Below are positions 41,496 to 51,289 of a DNA stretch of 64,000 nt, one piece after another (position 1 is the stretch's first letter; each line of letters starts with the position of its first letter). The notes under the pieces are model-generated. The model was not told the DNA's origin, did no database searches, and was given only the letters and a program-made list of their open reading frames with translations. Source of the DNA: Wenzhouxiangella sp. XN79A (GTDB taxonomy: Bacteria; Pseudomonadota; Gammaproteobacteria; Xanthomonadales; Wenzhouxiangellaceae); the NCBI RefSeq assembly GCF_012272825.1, contig NZ_JAAWWS010000153.1, forward strand, positions 1 to 64,000. Direction: 5' to 3'. The position numbers and the translations under genes were made by a program.

Positions 41496-42562
41496 TTCTC
41501 GTCGCCGCGCTGGAACAGGTCGCCGACCGGCGCGCCCTGCCCCGACGGCGGCTTCAGGCCCAGGTGGCGCCAGGTCCGGTCCGTGGCCATGCGGCCGCGT
41601 GCGGTGCGGACCAGGAAGCCCTGCTGGATCAGGTAGGGCTCGATCACGTCCTCGATCGTGCCGCGTTCTTCCGACAGGGCCGCGGCCAGCGATTCCACGC
41701 CGACCGGCCCGCCGTTGAAATGCTCGACCAGGATCTGCAGCAGGCGGCGGTCGAGCTGGTCGAAGCCCTCGGCGTCGACCTGCATCATCTCCAGCGCATC
41801 GCCGGCTTCCTGGCCGCCGATCCGGCCCTCGGCGCGCACCTCGGCGAAGTCGCGCACGCGGCGCAGCAGGCGGTTGGCGATCCGCGGGGTTCCGCGCGAG
41901 CGCCGCGCGATCTCGGCGGCGCCCTTCGCGTCACACTCGATGCCGAGAATGCCGGCCGAGCGCGAAACAATTTTCGCCAGGTCGTCGACGTCATAGAACT
42001 CCAGCCGCTCGACGATGCCGAAGCGGTCGCGCAGCGGCGAAGTCAGCAGGCCGGCCCGGGTGGTCGCGCCGACCAGCGTGAAGCGCGGCAGGTCGAGCTG
42101 GATCGATCGGGCCGCCGGCCCCTCGCCGATGATGATATCGATCCGGTAGTCCTCCATCGCCGGATACAGCACCTCTTCGACCACCGGCGACAGGCGGTGG
42201 ATCTCGTCGACGAACAGCACGTCGCCGGGCTCGAGGTTGGTCAGCATCGCCGCCAGGTCGCCGGCCTTCTCCAGCACCGGGCCCGAGGTCTGGCGCAGCT
42301 GGGTGCCCATCTCGGCGGCGATCACATTGGCCAGCGTCGTCTTGCCGAGCCCGGGCGGGCCGAAGATCAGCACGTGATCGAGCGCCTCGGCGCGGTTGCG
42401 GGCCGACTCCAGGTAGATGCCGAGTCGGTCCTTCATCGCCCGTTGACCAATGTACTCGGCAAGCCGGGTCGGCCGCAGGCTGGCCTCGACGCGGGCCTCG
42501 TCGCCCTCGGCGCTGGCGCCGATCAGGCGCGCGTGGTCATCGGCGGAAGGAAGGTCATTCAT
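41492..42562 (-). CDS. ruvB: Holliday junction DNA helicase RuvB
   Basis: RuvB (356 aa), the hexameric motor for branch migration. The AAA+ Walker A is [16 protein letters not shown], Walker B is [12 protein letters not shown], sensor 1 lies in [10 protein letters not shown] and the arginine finger near [10 protein letters not shown]; the C-terminal winged helix includes [14 protein letters not shown]. The ATG at 42562 gives the family-like start MNDLPSADD; the frame extends to 42643 without homology. Unusually it is separated from ruvA by a plus-strand gene. Confidence 0.97.
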   Translation of the reverse strand: MNDLPSADDHARLIGASAEGDEARVEASLRPTRLAEYIGQRAMKDRLGIYLESARNRAEALDHVLIFGPPGLGKTTLANVIAAEMGTQLRQTSGPVLEKAGDLAAMLTNLEPGDVLFVDEIHRLSPVVEEVLYPAMEDYRIDIIIGEGPAARSIQLDLPRFTLVGATTRAGLLTSPLRDRFGIVERLEFYDVDDLAKIVSRSAGILGIECDAKGAAEIARRSRGTPRIANRLLRRVRDFAEVRAEGRIGGQEAGDALEMMQVDAEGFDQLDRRLLQILVEHFNGGPVGVESLAAALSEERGTIEDVIEPYLIQQGFLVRTARGRMATDRTWRHLGLKPPSGQGAPVGDLFQRGDEK

Positions 42563-42715
42563 CGGGATTCGGCACCGGAACGCGCCGGTCCTGACGGGGC
42601 AATTCGAGAATGGTAGCCCATCCGGAGCAAGCCGACAGCGCATGCGACGGATTGCGCCCTTCCCACGCGTCCGCTACGCTGATCGAGGCGGATTGGCACG
42701 GGACGGGGAGTTTTC

Positions 42716-43921
42716 ATGATTCGATCATCGATGGGGAAATGCCCGGCTTCGCCCGTCGGCGGGGTCGCGGCCGCACTGATGGCCATCGTGCTGCTGGCGT
42801 CAGCAACGATTGCGCACGGCACGGCATTGATCTGGCAGGAGCGGCCGCTGCCGACGCCCGATGTCCAGTTCCTGCAGGTCGCCAGCTCCGGCACGATGTT
42901 GCTGGCACGCGGTTTCGACATCGACGAACCGTTCGGCCCGGGCCTGTTGTTCATCAGCGACAATGGCCTCGACTGGACGCCGATCGACCCGGGCCTGGCC
43001 GGTCGAAGCGTCGACGCCATCGGCTTCGCGCTCGATCACTTCGTCGTGATCACGGAAGACGGCGAGTTGCTGCTCGGTAACGACGACGCCGCCAGCTGGT
43101 CCACGCGACCCGCCGCCGTCGACCCGTCCGCGAGTATCCGCGGGGTGGTCGAACACGAGCGTCGAGTCTGGATGCTGGCGACGTGGCGGTTCGGCCCAGC
43201 TGCTGCGGAGCTGGTCTCGAGCGCGGATTTCATCGATTGGACGACGGAATACTCCTCCGAAGCCATTGGCGTTCTCTTCGACCCGATCCTCGGCAATCTG
43301 ACCGCCGGTGACGGCGCGTTGGCCTTGACGAAGATGTCGCCCCCACCGGCGGTGACGACCGGCGCGGCTCTTGCGCTGTCCTCGGACGGCCCGGACTGGC
43401 TGAGCTTCAGCAGCAACAATCCCCCCGCAGGGCCGCCCGTGAGCCCCGGCGGCCTGGCGTGGAACGGCAGCGCGTTCGTTGGGCTTGCAGCCCCTCCCCT
43501 CGACGGCTCCCCGACGCCGCTGCAGATCGTTCAACGAACGCCGGACGGCAACAGCGATGTTTTCGAGTACCCGGATCGGGTCGGGAAATTTCGAACGCTG
43601 CACGGAGGTCCGGACGGTCTCGTTGTCCAGCAACTGGATGACGATGCCCATCGCTTGTGGACGAGCCGGGACGGAACCGACTGGTTCGAGGAGTCGGTCG
43701 TTCCCAGCGGCACGTTTCGCGGCTTCGCTCGTTGGAAGGGCGGCTGGGTCGGGGTCGGCACCACGACGATCCGCGGCGTGCCGCGGCAGGCCCTCCCGAT
43801 CCCGACCCTGCCGCTGGGCGGGCTGACGGTGCTGGCGATCGTTCTGGCGCTGGCCGGCAGCGTCGCGGTCGCGCGGCGCCGCCCTACTTCGCCATCCGGT
43901 TCTTCAACGCCTGGCGGATGA
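42716..43921 (+). CDS. Exported propeller-like protein with IPTL-CTERM sorting signal
   Basis: A 401-residue protein of unknown function. A signal peptide (GVAAALMAIVLLASATIAHG) precedes repeated blocks in which a tryptophan-rich unit recurs (SDNGLDWTPIDPG, SSDGPDWLSFSS, SRDGTDWFEESVV), suggesting a beta-propeller of the sialidase/photosystem-assembly type. The C-terminus is a sorting tripartite signal: IPTLPLGGLTVLAIVLALAG, then an arginine cluster (ARRR), matching the IPTL-CTERM pattern. Proteins with this tail are thought to be processed at the membrane. A GGGGAG element precedes the ATG. Its 3' end overlaps the convergent ruvA gene by 38 bp. Confidence 0.8.
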   Translation: MIRSSMGKCPASPVGGVAAALMAIVLLASATIAHGTALIWQERPLPTPDVQFLQVASSGTMLLARGFDIDEPFGPGLLFISDNGLDWTPIDPGLAGRSVDAIGFALDHFVVITEDGELLLGNDDAASWSTRPAAVDPSASIRGVVEHERRVWMLATWRFGPAAAELVSSADFIDWTTEYSSEAIGVLFDPILGNLTAGDGALALTKMSPPPAVTTGAALALSSDGPDWLSFSSNNPPAGPPVSPGGLAWNGSAFVGLAAPPLDGSPTPLQIVQRTPDGNSDVFEYPDRVGKFRTLHGGPDGLVVQQLDDDAHRLWTSRDGTDWFEESVVPSGTFRGFARWKGGWVGVGTTTIRGVPRQALPIPTLPLGGLTVLAIVLALAGSVAVARRRPTSPSGSSTPGG

Positions 43922-44477
43922 TCGCCTCGGCGCTTTCGGCGCCATCGACGCCCTTGACCATCTTCAGCGCTTCGGCCGGTGAGTAGCCCAGCGCCACGAG
44001 ACCGGCTCTCGCTTCCGCGCTGGCGTCCGGCGCCGAAGCTTCGCCGCCGCCCAGCCCGGTCGCCTCGAGCCCCAGGTCGTCGAGCCGCGACTTCATTTCC
44101 AGGATCAACCGCTCGGCGGTCTTCCTGCCGATGCCGGGAAGGCGCGTCAGGGCCTTGCTGTCGCCCGATTCGACCATCAGGGCGAAATCATTCGCCGAGA
44201 CGCTCGAAAGGATGGCCAGCGCCAGCTTCGGCCCGACCCCGGAAATCTTCAACAAGGTCCGGAACAGCTGACGATCGGAGGCACGGGCGAAGCCGAACAG
44301 CAGGTGCGCGTCTTCGCGGATCACCGTGTGGATCACCAGGGTGACGTCCTTGCCGGCCGCGGGCAGGCCGTCGAACACGGTCATCGGGCACTCCACCTCG
44401 TAGCCGACGCCGTGGCAGTCGATCACCACGAAGGGGGGCTGGCGCTCGATCAGGGTTCCGGACAGTCGGGCGATCAT
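43884..44477 (-). CDS. ruvA: Holliday junction DNA helicase RuvA
   Basis: RuvA (197 aa) binds four-way junctions and loads RuvB. The N-terminal OB domain starts MIARLSGTLIERQPPFVVID, the helix-hairpin-helix pair is seen in LKISGVGPKLALAILSS and LTRLPGIGRKTAERLILEM, and the RuvB-contact domain III ends ALKNRMAK. It follows ruvC by 25 bp. Its stop codon lies inside the convergent IPTL-CTERM gene. Confidence 0.97.
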   Translation of the reverse strand: MIARLSGTLIERQPPFVVIDCHGVGYEVECPMTVFDGLPAAGKDVTLVIHTVIREDAHLLFGFARASDRQLFRTLLKISGVGPKLALAILSSVSANDFALMVESGDSKALTRLPGIGRKTAERLILEMKSRLDDLGLEATGLGGGEASAPDASAEARAGLVALGYSPAEALKMVKGVDGAESAEAIIRQALKNRMAK

Positions 44478-44502
44478 TGCTTGCTCCTCGTTGCTGCAGC
44501 CT

Positions 44503-44991
44503 TCATCGCAGGCGGACGCCGGCCGGCAGCCGCGACGCGGTCTGCGCCGTGTGCAGGTGGCACAGTGCGACGGCCAGCGCGTCGGCCGCGTCGGCGCCGA
44601 AGGGGGCCTTGGTCTTCAGCAGCATCCGCACCATGTGCTGCACCTGTTCCTTGTCGGCGCCGCCCCGCCCGACCAGGGCCTGTTTGATCAGGCGCGGTGC
44701 GTACTCGTGGACGTCCAGGCCGCACTGCACGGCCGCGCAGATCGCCGCGCCGCGGGCCTGGCCCAGCTTGATTGCGGCCTGCGGGTTGCGGCTCATGAAG
44801 GCGGTTTCGATCGCGACGATTTCGGGCCGGTGGGTTTCGACGGCCTCGCGAACGCCGTCGAAGATGGCCGAAAGCCGGCCCGGCATGTCGCCATCGCCCA
44901 GCTTCAGGTCGAAGGCCGCGACCAGCGTGTGGCCGTCGACCACGCCGATGCCCGTGACCCGCGACCCCGGATCGATGCCGAGGACGCGCAT
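44503..44991 (-). CDS. ruvC: Crossover junction endodeoxyribonuclease RuvC
   Basis: RuvC (162 aa) resolves Holliday junctions. The catalytic acids are visible: Asp7 in LGIDPGSRVTG, Glu at about residue 62 in VAIETAFMSRNP, and the C-terminal pair in FGADAADALAVALCH. The ATG overlaps the yebC stop by one base (TGATG), giving the standard yebC-ruvC-ruvA order. Confidence 0.97.
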   Translation of the reverse strand: MRVLGIDPGSRVTGIGVVDGHTLVAAFDLKLGDGDMPGRLSAIFDGVREAVETHRPEIVAIETAFMSRNPQAAIKLGQARGAAICAAVQCGLDVHEYAPRLIKQALVGRGGADKEQVQHMVRMLLKTKAPFGADAADALAVALCHLHTAQTASRLPAGVRLR

Positions 44992-45731
44992 CAGTCCTCG
45001 TAGGCTTCGGCGGGAATCTCGGCGTTGTGCCAGACGTTCTGCGTGTCGTCGAGGTCCTCGAGCATGTCGAGAAAGGTCACCAGCTTCCTGCCGCCTTCGG
45101 CATCCTGCGGCACGCTGGTCGAGGCGCGCATGGTGACCTCGGACTCGTCCGGCTCCAGGCCGGCGGCCTGGATCGCGCCGAGCACTTCGGCGAACTGCTC
45201 CGGTGTGGTCAGCACCTCGACGCTGCCGTCATCGGCCGTCTCGATGTCCTCGGCGCCGGCCTCGAGCGCGGCTTCCATGATGCGGTCCTCGTCGGCGCCG
45301 GGGCCGAAGCTGATCACGCCCTTGTTCTCGAACAGGTAGGCCACCGAGCCGTCGGTGCCGAGGTTGCCGCCGTGCTTGCTGAACGCATGGCGGACCGCCG
45401 CGACCGTTCGGTTGCGGTTGTCGGTGACGGTGTCGACCATCACGGCCACGCCGCCGGGCGCGTAGCCCTCGTAGCGAATCTCTTCGTACGCAACGCCTTC
45501 GAGGTCGCCGGTGGCCTTCTTGATCGCGCGTTCGATGTTGTCCTTCGGCACGTTGGCCGCGTTGGCCTTGTCCCAGGCCAGCCGCAGCCGCGGATTGCTG
45601 TCCGGATCACCGCCGCCTTCGCGCGCGGCAACGGTGATTTCGCGCACCAGGCGCGTGAAGATCTTGCCCCGCTTGGCGTCCTGCGCCTTCTTGCGGTGCT
45701 GGATGTTGGCCCACTTGGAATGCCCTGCCAT
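44991..45731 (-). CDS. yebC: YebC/PmpR-family DNA-binding regulatory protein
   Basis: YebC (246 aa) of the TACO1/PmpR family, reported as transcriptional regulators and, in recent work on the family, as translation factors at polyproline sites. The start [20 protein letters not shown] is diagnostic. The ATG at 45731 is chosen on that basis; the frame runs on to 46238, antisense to the next gene. First gene of the yebC-ruvC-ruvA unit. Confidence 0.96.
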   Translation of the reverse strand: MAGHSKWANIQHRKKAQDAKRGKIFTRLVREITVAAREGGGDPDSNPRLRLAWDKANAANVPKDNIERAIKKATGDLEGVAYEEIRYEGYAPGGVAVMVDTVTDNRNRTVAAVRHAFSKHGGNLGTDGSVAYLFENKGVISFGPGADEDRIMEAALEAGAEDIETADDGSVEVLTTPEQFAEVLGAIQAAGLEPDESEVTMRASTSVPQDAEGGRKLVTFLDMLEDLDDTQNVWHNAEIPAEAYED

Positions 45732-45863
45732 GGGTCTGGAAATCCCGCGATTGAACAGGGTGAAAAGTCTATCATGCAGCGCCCGCGCGGCCCGGTTCAG
45801 CTTCGAGTCATCCTCGAGCGCTAGAATGGCGTTGTAGTCAGAATCGAACCCGGAGCCATGACC

Positions 45864-46913
45864 ATGACGAACCGCCTTCGCCGCCTTGTCGCGACCACTG
45901 CCCTGCTCGCCGCTGTCGCCCCCGGCCTCGCCGCCGCCCAGGCCGGCGAACTGAACCTGCTGACCGACCTCGGCACGCCGTTCCCGCCGGGCTGCCTGTC
46001 GATCGACCTGCCCGAGCAGCCGTCGGATCCCGACAGTCTGCTGGTCGACAACGACATCGACGTGCCGGCCGCCCTCAGCAACAGCAACGATGCCACCGTG
46101 AACGTCAAGGTCTGGCGGGTGGCCTGCGCCGACGAAGGGTACTCCGTGGTGCTGGTCCGGTTGGAGCAGCTCGCCGGCAACCCCGTCGTCATTCCGCAGG
46201 TCTACGCCGAGGCCGGCGACGTCGATCGTCCGTTCCACGAGGCCCAGCTGCTGACCATTCCGGCCGCCGGCAACGTCGGCGCGACCGGCGGTATCGTGAC
46301 CAACGCCGGCACCACGTTCATGCTGGCCGTGGAGCCGACCTCGATCGACGGCCAGACCACCTTCCTGCCCGAGGACTACAACGAGCAGTTCACCGTCGAG
46401 TTCACCTGGGAGGCCTTCTCCGGCGCCCAGACGGTCAACTTCCCGGTCCTGCTCGACCGGTTCGAGCCCAGTCTGGATCCGCCGCAGTTCGCCGACACCG
46501 TGCTGAACGGCCGCTACAGCGGCCAGTGGGTCCTGCCGGGCACGCCGAAGACCGGGCTGGTGCTGCAGATCGCCGAAAATGGCGACGAGAACTTCGTCTT
46601 CGCGATCTTCTTCACCTATCGCGACGGCGAGCCGTTCTGGATCGTCGGCAACACCTCCTCCGGCCTGACCCAGCCCGGCCCGGTGACGATCGACATGCTG
46701 GAGTCGTTCAATGGTGAATTCATCAGCCGACCCAACCAGCCCGCCGACGGCGATGTGCCCTTCAGCGACGCCGGACAGATCACGATCCGGGCGAAGGACT
46801 GCAACACGCTGGACGTCGACTACGACTTCTCGCCGCTGGGCGAAGGGACCGGCAGCTTCGACCTGGAGCGCTTGATCCGGATCGCCGGCTACGACTGCAA
46901 CCCCTGGGAATGA
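45864..46913 (+). CDS. Exported protein of unknown function
   Basis: A 349-residue protein with a signal peptide ([21 protein letters not shown]) and no domain I recognise. The mature part is acidic, poor in lysine, and has a few cysteines (for example [35 protein letters not shown]), probably disulfide-bonded. The second half has a short repeat-like pattern ([26 protein letters not shown]) that resembles extracellular lipid or sugar-binding beta folds seen in many environmental gammaproteobacteria. An ATG at 45858 is also in frame, but GGAG spacing favours 45864. Divergent from yebC. Confidence 0.75.
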   Translation: MTNRLRRLVATTALLAAVAPGLAAAQAGELNLLTDLGTPFPPGCLSIDLPEQPSDPDSLLVDNDIDVPAALSNSNDATVNVKVWRVACADEGYSVVLVRLEQLAGNPVVIPQVYAEAGDVDRPFHEAQLLTIPAAGNVGATGGIVTNAGTTFMLAVEPTSIDGQTTFLPEDYNEQFTVEFTWEAFSGAQTVNFPVLLDRFEPSLDPPQFADTVLNGRYSGQWVLPGTPKTGLVLQIAENGDENFVFAIFFTYRDGEPFWIVGNTSSGLTQPGPVTIDMLESFNGEFISRPNQPADGDVPFSDAGQITIRAKDCNTLDVDYDFSPLGEGTGSFDLERLIRIAGYDCNPWE

Positions 46914-46935
46914 TGGACGTATCCACCGCCTGACC

Positions 46936-46969
46936 CGATCGCGGCCCGGCCCTCGCCGGGCCGCGATCG
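46936..46969 (+). terminator. Strong hairpin after the exported-protein gene
   Basis: Perfect 15-bp stem (46936-46950 with 46955-46969) and a CCTC loop, 22 bp after the stop codon. The following TTCC is not a proper T-run, so it may be a terminator of the weak-tail kind or an mRNA-stabilising structure. Confidence 0.6.
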
Positions 46970-47069
46970 TTCCGGATCTCGAAGGCCGTGAACCGGCCGC
47001 GCGCGAAACGGGCGAAAGAAACCCGGCAGCGACCCGGTATCCTCTCCCGACCCCTCGCCGAGCCCGCCG

Positions 47070-49235
47070 ATGAACCGCACCCTACCCCGCCTGCTCCTGC
47101 TGACTGCGCTGGCCGCCCTGATCGGCGTGTTCTTCTGGCTCGACCTCGGTCAGTACTTCAGCCTCGACGAGCTCCGCGCCCGGCGCGACCAGCTGCTGGC
47201 CTACATCGACCGGAATTTCCTCCTGGCGCTGGTCATCTACGTCGGCGCGTACATCCTGATGGCGGCCCTGTCCCTGCCGGGTGCGGCCATCCTGACCCTG
47301 GCCGGCGGTGCCCTGTTCGGACTGCTGGCCGGAACGGTTGCCGTATCGCTTGCATCGACGATCGGCGCGACACTGGTCTTCCTGGCCGCACGCTTCCTGT
47401 TCCACGACGCGGTGCAGAATCGCTTCGGCAAGCGGCTGAAGCGGATCAACGAAGGCGTCGAACGCGACGGCGCGTTCTACCTGCTGGCCCTGCGACTGGT
47501 ACCGATCTTTCCGTTCTGGGTCATCAACCTGGTCATGGCGCTGACGCCGATCCGGACCTGGACCTATGCCTGGGTCAGCCTGGTCGGCATGTTTCCGGCC
47601 ACGGTGGTCTACGTGAACGCCGGCACCCAGCTGGCCCGGGTCGACACGGTCGGCGACGTGCTGTCACCTGGCCTGATCGGGGCCTTCGTGCTGCTCGGCC
47701 TGCTGCCGCTGATCACCCGCTGGATCCTGCGGTTGCTGAACAACCGCAAGGTCTATGCCGGCCACGACAAACCGACATCGTTCGACTACAACCTGATCGT
47801 GATCGGCGCCGGCTCGGCCGGGCTGGTCTCCTCGCTGATCGGCTCGACGGTCAAGGCAAAGGTCGCTCTGGTCGAGAAACACCGGATGGGCGGCGACTGC
47901 CTGAACACCGGCTGCGTGCCGTCCAAGGCCCTGCTGCGCACCGCGCGGCTGGTCCAGGAGGCCCGTGACAGCCGCGACTACGGCATCCGCAGCATGACCG
48001 CCGAGTTCGACTGGCAGGAGGTCATGCAGCGCGTGCACTCGGTGATCGAGACCATCGAACCGCACGACTCGCCGGAGCGCTACCGGGGTCTCGGCGTCGA
48101 CGTGATGCTGGCCGAGGGCCGGCTGATTTCGCCGTGGGCGGTCGAAGTCACCGACGAGGAAGGAACGCGCACCATCACCGCGCGCAGCATCGTGCTGGCC
48201 ACCGGGGCCGAGCCGCTGGTGCCGCCGATCGACGGGCTGGACCAGGTGCCGAGCTGCACCTCCGACACCCTCTGGGACCTGGACACCCAACCCGAACGCC
48301 TGCTGGTGCTCGGCGGCGGACCGATCGGCTGCGAGCTGGGCCAGGCCTTTGCCCGCCTCGGCTCGAAGGTCACGATCGTCGAGATGGGCGAGCGGCTGCT
48401 GCAGAAGGAAGACGTCGAGGCGTCGCGCGCGCTGACCGCACGCCTCGAGGCCGAGGGCGTCACCGTGGCCACCGGTCATCGCGCCGTGCGCTTCGAGCGC
48501 GCCGAGGTCGGCGGCGTGGCCGTCTGCCAGCGGACCGGTGACGGAAGCGGTGACGAGGTCCGCTTCGAGTTCGACCGGGTGCTGGTCGCGCTGGGCCGCC
48601 GGGCGCGGACGAAGGGCTTCGGCCTGGAAGAGCTGGGCATCGAGATCGCCGACGGCGGCACGATCGCCACCGACGACTTCCTGCGCACGACCTTCCCGAA
48701 CGTCTACGTCTGCGGCGACGCCGCCGGCCCGTACCAGTTCACCCACGTCGCCTCGCACCAGGCCTGGTTCGCCAGCGTCAACGGCCTGCTGGCGCCGTTC
48801 TGGTCGTTCCGCGCCGATTACCGGGTGATCCCCTGGGCCACCTTCACCGACCCGGAAGTCGCACGCGTCGGGCTGAACGAACAGGACGCCGCCGAGCAGG
48901 ACGTCGACGTCGAGGTCACGACCTACGGCATCGATGACCTGGATCGGGCGATCGCCGATTCGGCCGCGCACGGCTTCGTCAAGGTGCTGACCGAGCCGGG
49001 CAAGGACCGGATCCTCGGCGCGACCATCGTCGGGCCGCACGCCAGCGAACTGATCGCGGAGTTCGTGCTGGCGATGAAGCACGGGCTGGGCCTGAACAAG
49101 ATCCTGTCGACCATCCACATCTACCCGACGCTCAACGAGGCCAACAAGTTCGCCGCCGGCGAGTGGAAGAAGGCGCGCAAGCCGGAGACGCTGCTGAAGC
49201 TCGCCGAGCGCTTCTTCGCCTGGCGACGGCGCTGA
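47070..49235 (+). CDS. TVP38/TMEM64 membrane domain fused to FAD disulfide oxidoreductase
   Basis: A 721-residue fusion. Residues ~1-230 form a TVP38/TMEM64 (DedA-like) membrane domain with the family core [20 protein letters not shown] and [20 protein letters not shown]. Residues ~240-721 are a class I pyridine nucleotide-disulfide oxidoreductase related to mercuric reductase and dihydrolipoamide dehydrogenase: FAD fold [15 protein letters not shown], redox-active cysteines [16 protein letters not shown](P) fold [22 protein letters not shown] motif [17 protein letters not shown] and dimer region IHIYPTLNE. No N-terminal mercury-binding domain and no mer genes are present, so mercury reduction is not supported. 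Probably a membrane-tethered redox enzyme. Confidence 0.88.
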   Translation: MNRTLPRLLLLTALAALIGVFFWLDLGQYFSLDELRARRDQLLAYIDRNFLLALVIYVGAYILMAALSLPGAAILTLAGGALFGLLAGTVAVSLASTIGATLVFLAARFLFHDAVQNRFGKRLKRINEGVERDGAFYLLALRLVPIFPFWVINLVMALTPIRTWTYAWVSLVGMFPATVVYVNAGTQLARVDTVGDVLSPGLIGAFVLLGLLPLITRWILRLLNNRKVYAGHDKPTSFDYNLIVIGAGSAGLVSSLIGSTVKAKVALVEKHRMGGDCLNTGCVPSKALLRTARLVQEARDSRDYGIRSMTAEFDWQEVMQRVHSVIETIEPHDSPERYRGLGVDVMLAEGRLISPWAVEVTDEEGTRTITARSIVLATGAEPLVPPIDGLDQVPSCTSDTLWDLDTQPERLLVLGGGPIGCELGQAFARLGSKVTIVEMGERLLQKEDVEASRALTARLEAEGVTVATGHRAVRFERAEVGGVAVCQRTGDGSGDEVRFEFDRVLVALGRRARTKGFGLEELGIEIADGGTIATDDFLRTTFPNVYVCGDAAGPYQFTHVASHQAWFASVNGLLAPFWSFRADYRVIPWATFTDPEVARVGLNEQDAAEQDVDVEVTTYGIDDLDRAIADSAAHGFVKVLTEPGKDRILGATIVGPHASELIAEFVLAMKHGLGLNKILSTIHIYPTLNEANKFAAGEWKKARKPETLLKLAERFFAWRRR

Positions 49236-49248
49236 GCCCGGTCGGCCG

Positions 49249-49830
49249 TCAGTCGTCGGGCGACTGGAAGCCCGGCTGGCCGACCTGCCCGGGAAACTGC
49301 GGCACCTTGAGGAATTCGGTCGTGTCGTAGCCGTTGGTCTCGAACACCGTCATCAGCCGCTGGTACTCGGCCTCGCCGATCCGCGGCTCGCGCGCCATCA
49401 CCCAGCCGTAGTTCCGGCTCGGATGACCGACGGCGACGTGGCGGTAGTCGTCATCGACATCGAGAATCACGTAATCGAAGGTCAGCGGCCAGAAGAAGCG
49501 CACCTTCCAGCGTGCGTTGCTCTGCTTGTCCACCACCCAGGCCACGCCCTCCATCGACTCTTCGGCGGCGCCGAAGTCGTCGCGGTAGAAATACAGATCG
49601 TCCATCCGGCCATCGTCGCGCGGGCGATACACGGCCCGCGAAGCCACCTTGCCGCGTTCGGCGAAATACGGGATGTTGGCGATCACGTACCAGGTGCCGA
49701 GGTAGCGATCGAGGTCGACCGAGGCTTCGGCGACCAGCGGCGGCTGATCGCCGCCTCGCGGCACCAGCAGCACGAACGCGCCGACGATCACGAGCACCCC
49801 GACGGGAATCCAGCGTTTCTTTCCTTTCAT
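49249..49830 (-). CDS. blc: Lipocalin family protein (Blc-like)
   Basis: A 193-residue lipocalin. The N-terminus has a hydrophobic membrane segment (WIPVGVLVIVGAFVLLVP) without a lipobox cysteine, so it is probably a membrane-anchored or secreted form rather than the classic Blc lipoprotein. Structural motifs are YLGTWYVIANIPYFAERG (the GxW motif), FWPLTFDYVILDVDDDYRHV and NYGWVMAREP. Bacterial lipocalins bind lysophospholipids or fatty acids. The ATG at 49830 is chosen; the frame extends to 49860. Convergent with the oxidoreductase fusion gene, stop codons 13 bp apart. Confidence 0.85.
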   Translation of the reverse strand: MKGKKRWIPVGVLVIVGAFVLLVPRGGDQPPLVAEASVDLDRYLGTWYVIANIPYFAERGKVASRAVYRPRDDGRMDDLYFYRDDFGAAEESMEGVAWVVDKQSNARWKVRFFWPLTFDYVILDVDDDYRHVAVGHPSRNYGWVMAREPRIGEAEYQRLMTVFETNGYDTTEFLKVPQFPGQVGQPGFQSPDD

Positions 49831-49919
49831 GCCACCAGCATAGCGCCTGCCCTGGTGCACCCGGTGGCGGAATCGATTCGGCTATCCTCGCGCTCACGCC
49901 CGGCGAACGGAGCCCGACC

Positions 49920-50618
49920 ATCCAACGCACGATTCCGCCCAACGAGACCGCCCGCATCGGGCCACCGATCAGCGTCGTCATTCCGTGCGGTCCGGGCGAG
50001 ACGGCCTGGCGCGGACTGCTGGCGGCGCTCGATGACGCGCCGTTCGAGCACGAACGCCTCCTGGCCGGCTGCGAACCTGCGCCTGTCGACCTTCCGGAGG
50101 CCCCAGGACTCCGCTGGATCGAGGCGCCCGCGAATCGCGCGGCGCAGCTCAACGCCGGCGTGGCCGCAGCGAGCCACGACCAGCTCTGGCTGCTCCACGC
50201 CGACAGCCGACCGTCGCCGGCGGTCCTGCGCGCGGCTGGCGAGCCCGTCGGCCCGGACCGGTTGGCCTGGTTTCCGCTTTGCTTCGAACCGGCGCGCCCA
50301 CCGGCCGTTCGCCTCAATGCCCTCGGCGCAAACCTGCGCTCGCGCTGGCTGGGCCTGCCGTTCGGCGACCAGGGCTTCCGGCTGGATCGCGACACCTTCG
50401 AGCGCCTCGGCGGCTTCGATCCCGGCGTGCGCCCCGGCGAAGACCTGGACTTCGTCGTCCGCGCCCGTGCCGCCGGCGTCCGCCTTGCGCGCCGTCGCCC
50501 GCCCCTGGCGACCTCGCCCAGACGCTATGCCGACGCCGGCTGGTGGCCGACCACCGTGCGCTACGTCGGCCTGACCTGGACGCTGTGGCGAGACAGCCGG
50601 CGAAGACTCGCGTCGTGA
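49920..50618 (+). CDS. Family 2 glycosyltransferase with probable ATC start
   Basis: A GT-A glycosyltransferase (about 232 aa) of the TIGR04283 type. The nucleotide-sugar pocket begins PISVVIPCGPGETAW, the family's acidic motif is WLLHADSRPSP and a later FGDQGFRLDRDTFERLGGF matches the acceptor region. No ATG, GTG, TTG or CTG lies in frame near this N-terminus; the first possible canonical start is 400 bp away, antisense to the lipocalin gene. A GGAG (49909-49912) sits 7 bases before an ATC at 49920, so that rare start is the best candidate; ATT at 49932 is the alternative. The TGA overlaps the next gene's GTG. Confidence 0.8.
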   Translation: MQRTIPPNETARIGPPISVVIPCGPGETAWRGLLAALDDAPFEHERLLAGCEPAPVDLPEAPGLRWIEAPANRAAQLNAGVAAASHDQLWLLHADSRPSPAVLRAAGEPVGPDRLAWFPLCFEPARPPAVRLNALGANLRSRWLGLPFGDQGFRLDRDTFERLGGFDPGVRPGEDLDFVVRARAAGVRLARRRPPLATSPRRYADAGWWPTTVRYVGLTWTLWRDSRRRLAS

Positions 50619-51289
50619 CTTCGTGGACCCGGCCCGTGGTCGCGATCTTCGTCAAGACGCCCGGCCGATCGTCGATCAAGACCCGCCTGGCCCGCGATCT
50701 CGGCCGCGAACGGGCCGAGTCGCTGTATCTCGATGCCGTGGACTGCGTGCGCGAATCGGTCGACCGGTCCCGACTCCCGCGCGCCTGGGCCGTGGCCGAA
50801 TCCGGGGCCGCCGATCGTGCACCGTGGGCAGACGCACCGTGCCAGGCGCAGCCGGCCGGCGACCTGGGCACGCGCATGGCCGGCGTGTTCATCGCGCTGC
50901 GCGCCCGCGCGCCGGCCGTGCTGTTGATCGGTGGCGACCTGCCCCAGCTCGATCCGGCCCTGCTGGGTCGCGCCGCCGACTGGCTCACCGTTCCCGATCG
51001 CCACGTCATGGGTCCCGCAGCCGACGGCGGCTTCTGGCTGTACGGCAGCTCGGCCCATAACCCGACCAGCGGCTGGCCCGGCCTGCCCTACAGCCGACCG
51101 GACACTGCCGCGCAGTTCCGCGCAACCATCGGCGGATCGGCCGAGGCCTGGCTGAAGCTGCCGACCCGGACCGATCTGGACGAATCGACCGACCTGGCTG
51201 CCGTCTGTCGGGAACTGACCGCGCTGGACGCGCCGACCGCCGCACAGCAACGATTTCGTGACCGCCTGCAGGGCATCATCGACGGATGA
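50615..51289 (+). CDS. TIGR04282-family glycosyltransferase (DUF2064)
   Basis: A 224-residue GT-A-like enzyme of the DUF2064/TIGR04282 family, seen in VVAIFVKTPGRSSIKTRLAR (basic nucleotide-binding start), LLIGGDLPQLDPALL (acidic motif) and HVMGPAADGGFWLYG. TIGR04282 and TIGR04283 enzymes are commonly encoded side by side, as here; their products are unknown. Starts at GTG 50615, overlapping the previous stop (GTGA), and overlaps the next gene by 4 bp, so the three genes form one operon. Confidence 0.88.
   Translation: MTSWTRPVVAIFVKTPGRSSIKTRLARDLGRERAESLYLDAVDCVRESVDRSRLPRAWAVAESGAADRAPWADAPCQAQPAGDLGTRMAGVFIALRARAPAVLLIGGDLPQLDPALLGRAADWLTVPDRHVMGPAADGGFWLYGSSAHNPTSGWPGLPYSRPDTAAQFRATIGGSAEAWLKLPTRTDLDESTDLAAVCRELTALDAPTAAQQRFRDRLQGIIDG

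Noticed and set aside
47070-49235. Mercuric reductase (merA)
   Set aside because: The redox motif is shared with other family members; there is no mercury-binding domain, no C-terminal vicinal cysteine pair and no mer genes.
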